From Proteles cristata cristata (lineage: Eukaryota; Chordata; Mammalia; Carnivora; Hyaenidae): a stretch of DNA of 64,000 nucleotides. Where the stretch lies: contig JAESUZ010005092.1 of NCBI GenBank assembly GCA_017311185.1, forward strand, positions 248,001 to 312,000. Direction: 5' to 3'. Under the pieces are notes generated by a model. The model was not told the DNA's origin. It saw only the letters and a program-made list of their open reading frames with translations, and searched no databases. Position numbers and translations under genes: made by a program. This document shows positions 59,061 to 64,000 of this stretch, in pieces. The first letter of the stretch is position 1, and the number at the start of each line of letters is the position of its first letter.

Positions 59061-59489
59061 TAAGAAGGGATCTCATGTCAGAGGAAGAGACTAATTCCTG
59101 GTGGATTAATCAGGGGGAGATTTCAAGGAGGAAGGGCATCTGAGTGCCTTGACTATGGGTAGAATCTGAATGGCAGCCTTTTGGGAAGAAAGAATCCACT
59201 AGGTATAAAGTCATGGATATGGGAAATGTAGGAGATGTGATAGCAGATCTCAATGTTAAAACCATGAACAAGACCATGAACAAACCAGGCTATTGTTGGG
59301 GCTGCCAGTGTGGAAGCATCCTGAGAGCTTCTCCCAGAATGGGAAAGAAAAATGGCCTAATACAAGGAAACCTGTTCCCAGCTCTGGGAATATGGAACTG
59401 GCTGGGCAAGTATCTGGTGATCTATGTGTGTGTGTGTGTCAGCAACAATGAAGCCTAGGCATTAACGTTAATTAAATATGAGTGAGGAT
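59061..59489. other. Upstream CA10 intron, nothing recognised
   Basis: Short TG run at 59424-59438. A frame at 59213-59458 has no domain. Confidence 0.45.
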
Positions 59490-59494
59490 TTGGG

Positions 59495-59680
59495 ACCCGG
59501 TAGTTCTCAAAGTTGAGGAGTGACACTGCACCCCAGGGAGTGTTTGGGAATGTGTCAAGGTGTTTTGGGTTTTCACTATAGCGGGGGAACATCTACTGAC
59601 ATTTATCATCCAGGGAAGTGAAACAGATTTTCAATGAGATGCAGAGGACAGTAGTTCTTGGCAACATTGAATTGGTTTCT
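59495..59680 (+). mobile_element. MER20-like hAT element, diverged
   Basis: GTAGTTCTCAAAGTTGAGGA, CACCCCAGGGAGTGTTTGGG, then CATCCAGGGAAGTGAAACAG; the order fits MER20 but identity is low. Confidence 0.45.
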
Positions 59681-60054
59681 CTTAAATGCTGAAAGCACCC
59701 CATTAAACAAAGTCAGGCTGGGGACTCTTTCGTGGTGCAGAATGTCCATGGGCTGAGGAATGAAAAGACAGAATAAAAAGAATAAAGCTCCAACCCTGCT
59801 TGGGCACTGATGGATGAAGAGCAGGCAGGAGGGTGTATTGATATGAAATAATGTATTAATTCTTAGCCATTAGACTGGAAATCTCCCATTTCTCCACCAG
59901 ATTCCAGAACAGCCAGAATGCCAGGCTATTGTAAAGATTCCAAGAAAATCTATGTTTTGGGGATACTTAGGGTGCTTCCTTTCATGATCATTTACCCACC
60001 CTACTCTTTTAGCCTTAATCTGCATGGTGGGGAGATTGCCCCACCATGGGCAAT

Positions 60055-60250
60055 CAGGAGGATCTGGGTATGATTTCTGCTTTGTCTCTTCCTAGCTGGT
60101 GATTCTGGGCAAGTTATTTCCACTTAACCTTGTTTTCTTGACCTGTAAAATGTGTGTGATGAAGGATTTTGGTAAAAGTTGATTAAGGTACTCTGTGGGG
60201 GAGGCTTTATACAATACTGGGGCCCATAGCAGTGCCCAGTAAATATGTTT
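60055..60250 (+). repeat. MIR SINE
   Basis: GATCTGGGTATGATTTCTGC, TTCTGGGCAAGTTATTTCCA, TCTTGACCTGTAAAATGTGT and GCCCATAGCAGTGCCCAGTA in order. Confidence 0.85.
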
Positions 60251-60361
60251 CCTTCTCTGCTTCGATGAGCATATACTAATTTCTGCTGCTAACAGTGCTA
60301 CTATTGGCTAGCTGGGGGCACAATTTTAGCTGAGCATGGCATTGATATACATAAAGCTGAT

Positions 60362-60518
60362 TCTTTCCCTCAGTACTATGGACATTTTGGGCTGGGTAAT
60401 TCTTTGTTGTGGGGGCAGTCCAATAGCACCTCCCAGTCATGACAATCCAGACTGCCTCCAGACACTGCCAAGTGTTCCCAGGGAGGCAAAATTGTCCTTG
60501 GTTTGAGAACCATTGGTT
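60362..60518 (-). mobile_element. MER20-type hAT element
   Basis: Reverse MER20: GGACATTTTGGGCTGGGTAA, TTCTTTGTTGTGGGGGCAGT, CAGACACTGCCAAGTGTTCC and TTGGTTTGAGAACCATTGG. Confidence 0.85.
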
Positions 60519-61460
60519 TAAGATGGGAGAAAAATAAGTAGCGGCTGCTTTGGATGAAGGGAGAAACATGGGATTGCTTTGTTTTGTTGTCTAAGCAAAA
60601 ATTCTGACCATAAACCTCCGGACTCTATAGTCAATAAACACTCCAACATAGCACATTTGCAGTCAATGCCAGGCAATGCACTAGGTCCTGGGGACAGACA
60701 GAAACAAGGCACGGTTCCTGCTTTCCAGGCATGAACAACCTGTTCTGCAGAGTCCCATCTGGGGAAGAAGGTTCTTGAAACTCTGGCCACCACGCAGCCA
60801 TTCATTTTCTAGGCAGGGCCTGCCATTGGGTCTCTGGAAAACATGTGGTTGCGTCACTGGACTGGTAAGATGGGAGGCGGGGTGGATTTATGCTGGTGCT
60901 TATTTTGAAAGCTGGACCAAGCAAGGCACAGGTTGAACCTGCCTGCAAAACGAAAATTCCCTTGACACTGTGGGGAGGCCGGATTTATCTCAGGGGATAT
61001 AGTTTGGTGACAAGACTGATTATATGGGGTGTATTGTTTATATGAGTGTAATGTACTCAGGGCTCAAGGCAGAAGGTGGGTTTTATAAATCAGTAGATAA
61101 GTAAAATAAATGCATTGGGCTAGATACCCCTGCTGTTTGGATAAAGGTGAAAGGGGATGATGAAATACACTTATTCAAGGGAATTCAATAAACTTAGTGG
61201 ATTCTCCCTTAAATGATCAGTTACCACCACCTCCCAAAAGCTCCCCCTGCCCCAAGGTCATATTCTCTATGAGAAAGTTCTGGAATATTGGCATTGGATA
61301 TAGGATCTTGTTTTCCTGACATCAATGATTGAAAAGTAAAGAAATAGAGAGAGGAGAGGAAACCCAATGTTTATGGAAAGCTACTCTGTGCCAGATGCTT
61401 GATACGGACACATACGCCATCTCATTTAATTCAAATAAAAGTCCTGTGGAACGATTATTT
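60519..61460. other. Upstream CA10 intron; L2/MIR tail near 60635-60700
   Basis: TCAATAAACACTCCAACATA with CAGGCAATGCACTAGGTCCT and a GGGGACAGACAG segment resembles an L2 tail. Nothing else is recognised. Confidence 0.45.
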
Positions 61461-61464
61461 CCAA

Positions 61465-61645
61465 ACCTGCCTGCCTAATAGAACCGCCAGGCATCCTTAC
61501 TACAAATCCAGAGATGTTAGTCCCACCCTTAAACTTTCTGAATCTGAGTCTCTGAGGAAACAGGGAAATCTGTATTTTTAAACAGCACCTTCTAATAATG
61601 AAAGTCTCCAACGATCAGGATAGTTTGGGAAATGTGGTAAACTAA
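61465..61645. mobile_element. MER5-like hAT fragment, diverged
   Basis: CTTTCTGAATCTGAGTCTCT and GGGAAATCTGTATTTTTAAA match the MER5 middle; the ends are weak. Confidence 0.5.
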
Positions 61646-61799
61646 TCTATCGACACGGAAACCGGGCTTCGCCTGACCCCTAATTCCAAAGACCTTTTGT
61701 GTCTTCATGCTGCCTACTCGGAAATGACAGGTCCAATTAAGACTCAGACAAGATGGGCTTAACATTTGTCTCTGCTTTGCATATTAGCTCCTTAGAGCT

Positions 61800-62050
61800 T
61801 TGAGAGCCAGTGCAGTGAAGAGGACAAAGCTGGTGACAGGAATTTAGGATCTGAGTTACGGCTCTGCAGTTTATTAGCTCTGTGACCTTGGGTGAGTTAC
61901 TAAAGCTCTCCCGGTCAGTTTTTTCATCTGCAAAATGGTGATAAAAAATAATACTTGCTCCGACTGCTTCCAGAATCACTGTACGGATCCAACGAGATAA
62001 TAGATGTGGAAGAGTTTTGCAAATGGTAAAGCCGTCTGTGAGGCCTTCCT
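61800..62050 (+). repeat. MIR SINE
   Basis: GCAGTTTATTAGCTCTGTGA, CCTTGGGTGAGTTACTAAAG, TTTTTTCATCTGCAAAATGG and GGAAGAGTTTTGCAAATGGT in order. Confidence 0.85.
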
Positions 62051-62396
62051 ATGATGGAGTCGATGCCCAATTATCCGCATAACCAGTTCCTATTTTGTGC
62101 AAAGCCTCTGTGAAGGTCTGACCTTTCCTTCTCATCTCTGCATCACTCCCCGTTGTGTGGTCAATATGAAGACAAGGAATTCGCACTTACGCTGACAGAT
62201 TAAATTATGCATGAATAGTGCTCCCCATCAAAGGCAGCTACTCAATGTAGGCCACCCTCCAAGGGCATGTGTACATATGTTGTGAACTCCTGATACGCCA
62301 CAGCAATCACACCACTGGATTCACTTAGATAACGGAATATTAACCAGGCTTCCACCGCTTCAGCGAGAGGAGCGGAGTATTGCCTGCGGCATGTGA

Positions 62397-62415
62397 GGTC
62401 GCCCTCTAGTGGCCG
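62397..62415 (-). promoter_or_regulatory. Near-consensus CTCF motif
   Basis: The minus-strand sequence CGGCCACTAGAGGGCGACC agrees with the 19-bp CTCF consensus (YDRCCASYAGRKGGCRSYV) at all positions but one. The motif is oriented in the direction of CA10 transcription. Confidence 0.7.
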
Positions 62416-62489
62416 AGGCTGTCAGTGCACCTAGAGAGATCTAAACATGCGTCCAGCCCCACCCCCCATCCAGCCCATTGCGGGCAGAA

Positions 62490-62845
62490 GAGATGCCCCC
62501 AAAGACTTTCATGTTTTGATTCCAGGAACCCGTGAATAGGTTACCTTACATAGAAAAAGAGACTCTGCAGATGCGATTAAGTGAAGGATCTTGCGATGAG
62601 CACATTATCCTGGATTATCCGGGTGAGCTCAATTTAACCGCACGGGGCCTTGTAAACGAAAAAGGAAACGGGGAGGAGAACGGAGGAGATGGGATGTAAG
62701 AGGCAGGGACTGAAGTCATCCAGTGTGAGAAACGACTCAGCCTGACCAGCACCTTAATTTTACCCAGTGGAACCAATTTGGACTTCTGACCTCCAGAACT
62801 GAGAGACAAGAAATCGCGGTTTTAAGCCACGAAGTTTGTGGGGGG
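62490..62845 (+). mobile_element. MLT1-like MaLR LTR, diverged
   Basis: GACTCTGCAGATGCGATTAA, AGGATCTTGCGATGAGCACA, GACTTCTGACCTCCAGAACT and GGTTTTAAGCCACGAAGTTT follow the MLT1 LTR order. It has kept unusually many CpG sites. Confidence 0.75.
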
Positions 62846-64000
62846 GAGGGGGGGATGTGAGCGGCCGCAGGAAACGAATGTGCCTCCTCTCTCAGTGTGC
62901 AGAGGAGGGGTGCCCAACAGCATGCCAGTGCAGCCTGGTCCCAAGCACCGCGGGGCACCCAGTGGCCCGCTGACACGAAGTGCCAGCCTCCCTCCGTGTC
63001 ATTGTGAGCACCCAGTACATGTCTGAGCGTCCCCAAAGGCCCCGTGGTGGGAGCTGGCATTGCCCAGGTTGGAAAGAACAGCTTATATGGCTGGGACATC
63101 TGAGGAGGAAAGGAATATGTGGGAGTGGGCTTCAGAAACGCAGAACTTAATACATTTAAAGCTCAACGGTGCTCATTAGCATGACCTGCTCACCACGGGA
63201 CTGCAAGCTCTTCTCCGCGCCTGTGTGTCCCCTGCACACCGGGGCCCAGGGTAGGTGCGCTCTAAGTGTTTGTGAGGAAAATAAATGGGTTCTGTGATTA
63301 ATTATTTCTCAGGCCTTCAAGAAGGATTTATGATGCCTTAAAATATTAAAATGTGTAAGCTGAAAATAATGAACTAAAATCTCATTAAAAGGAGCCTAGA
63401 AAGAGATGCCTGGGCACCTGGGGTGGGAGGTAGAGAGACGTGGGGGATTGAGGTCCTATATCTGAATGCCACCTTTGGCCTTGAATTCTAACTGCAAAAG
63501 TTAGACGGGCACCTCTCACTTACACGTCCCTTTGGGCCCCAGGAGGAGGCAAAGGCGAATCCTAGAAGGGTGTGAGGAATGACATGTTGTTTACCAGATA
63601 CGGCCCCATGGAGACTCGCACACTGGAAATGCAAATGTATGTTTGATCTTCTCTAACGTCCCTTACAATTAGGCAAGAGATGGTTGGAAAACACACCCAG
63701 CTTGATTACAGATAGCCAGAGGCGCGCTGGTCTGAGCGGTTTATTAAATTATTGAGATGTCTGGAGGCTACGGATGCCAGAGAGGATGACGTGAAGAGTC
63801 AGAGTTAGAGTCTGCAAATCACTGGAGATACTCCCACGTCCGCGTGGCAGGACAGGAGGGGAGGCTGTGGATGTGGGGTGGGGGGGGTTGTGGTGGTGGA
63901 GGCGGCGCTGGGGTGTCCCTGTGTCTTCCTTGTGCGGAAAACAAACAAACCCAGGAGCAGTCCCTTAGTCTCTTCCTGCCTCTGGGAAGCCACCAGGTAC
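62846..64000. other. CpG-richer right edge, no gene recognised
   Basis: Contains GCGGCCGC at 62860-62867, CACCGCGGGGCACCCAGTGG and scattered CpG, above the rest of the window, but no CpG island by eye, no exon and no clear repeat. G-rich runs lie at 62838-62853 and 63875-63889. Confidence 0.4.

Overview
The window is mammalian nuclear DNA from a carnivore, almost certainly the cat-like branch (Feliformia: cats, hyenas, mongooses, civets). The evidence is eight clear copies of the tRNA-Lys-derived carnivore SINE (CAN-SINE, with a GGGCGCCTGGGTGGCT-type head), one older relative, and several carnivore-type L1 3' ends. Four SINEs share a variant I do not associate with the common domestic-cat consensus, so I do not name a species.

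The only gene I can support is the 3' part of CA10 (carbonic anhydrase-related protein 10) on the minus strand. Five coding exons lie at 29994-29899, 25393-25321, 10923-10769, 8682-8508 and 5942-5920. All junctions are AG/GT, the phases join exactly, and together they encode the last 173 residues (156-328) plus the stop. CA10 is a secreted, catalytically dead carbonic-anhydrase fold that binds neurexins. The window shows one of its lost zinc ligands directly: Gln where active enzymes have His119.

Layout: 1-about 4600 is sequence downstream of CA10 with repeats; about 4640-5919 is the likely 3'UTR with two candidate poly(A) signals; 5943-29898 holds four introns; 29995-64000 is one intron of at least 34 kb, since I found no upstream CA10 exon. 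The non-coding part is a layered record of transposons: CAN-SINEs, L1 of several ages, L2, MIR, hAT (MER5, MER20, MER1-like), Tigger-type elements and MaLR-like LTRs.

The most useful second-look items are: (1) a (UG)10-A-U7 tract at the acceptor of the tiny terminal coding exon, laid out like the TDP-43-sensitive tract of CFTR; (2) two L1 insertions that appear to carry 3'-transduced sequence between two poly(A) stretches, one also inverted by twin priming; (3) a long TG/GC/CA tract upstream of the first exon present, able to form Z-DNA or an RNA hairpin; (4) a near-perfect CTCF motif at 62397-62415. I see no bacterial-type system, CRISPR array, RNA gene or intact mobile-element ORF.
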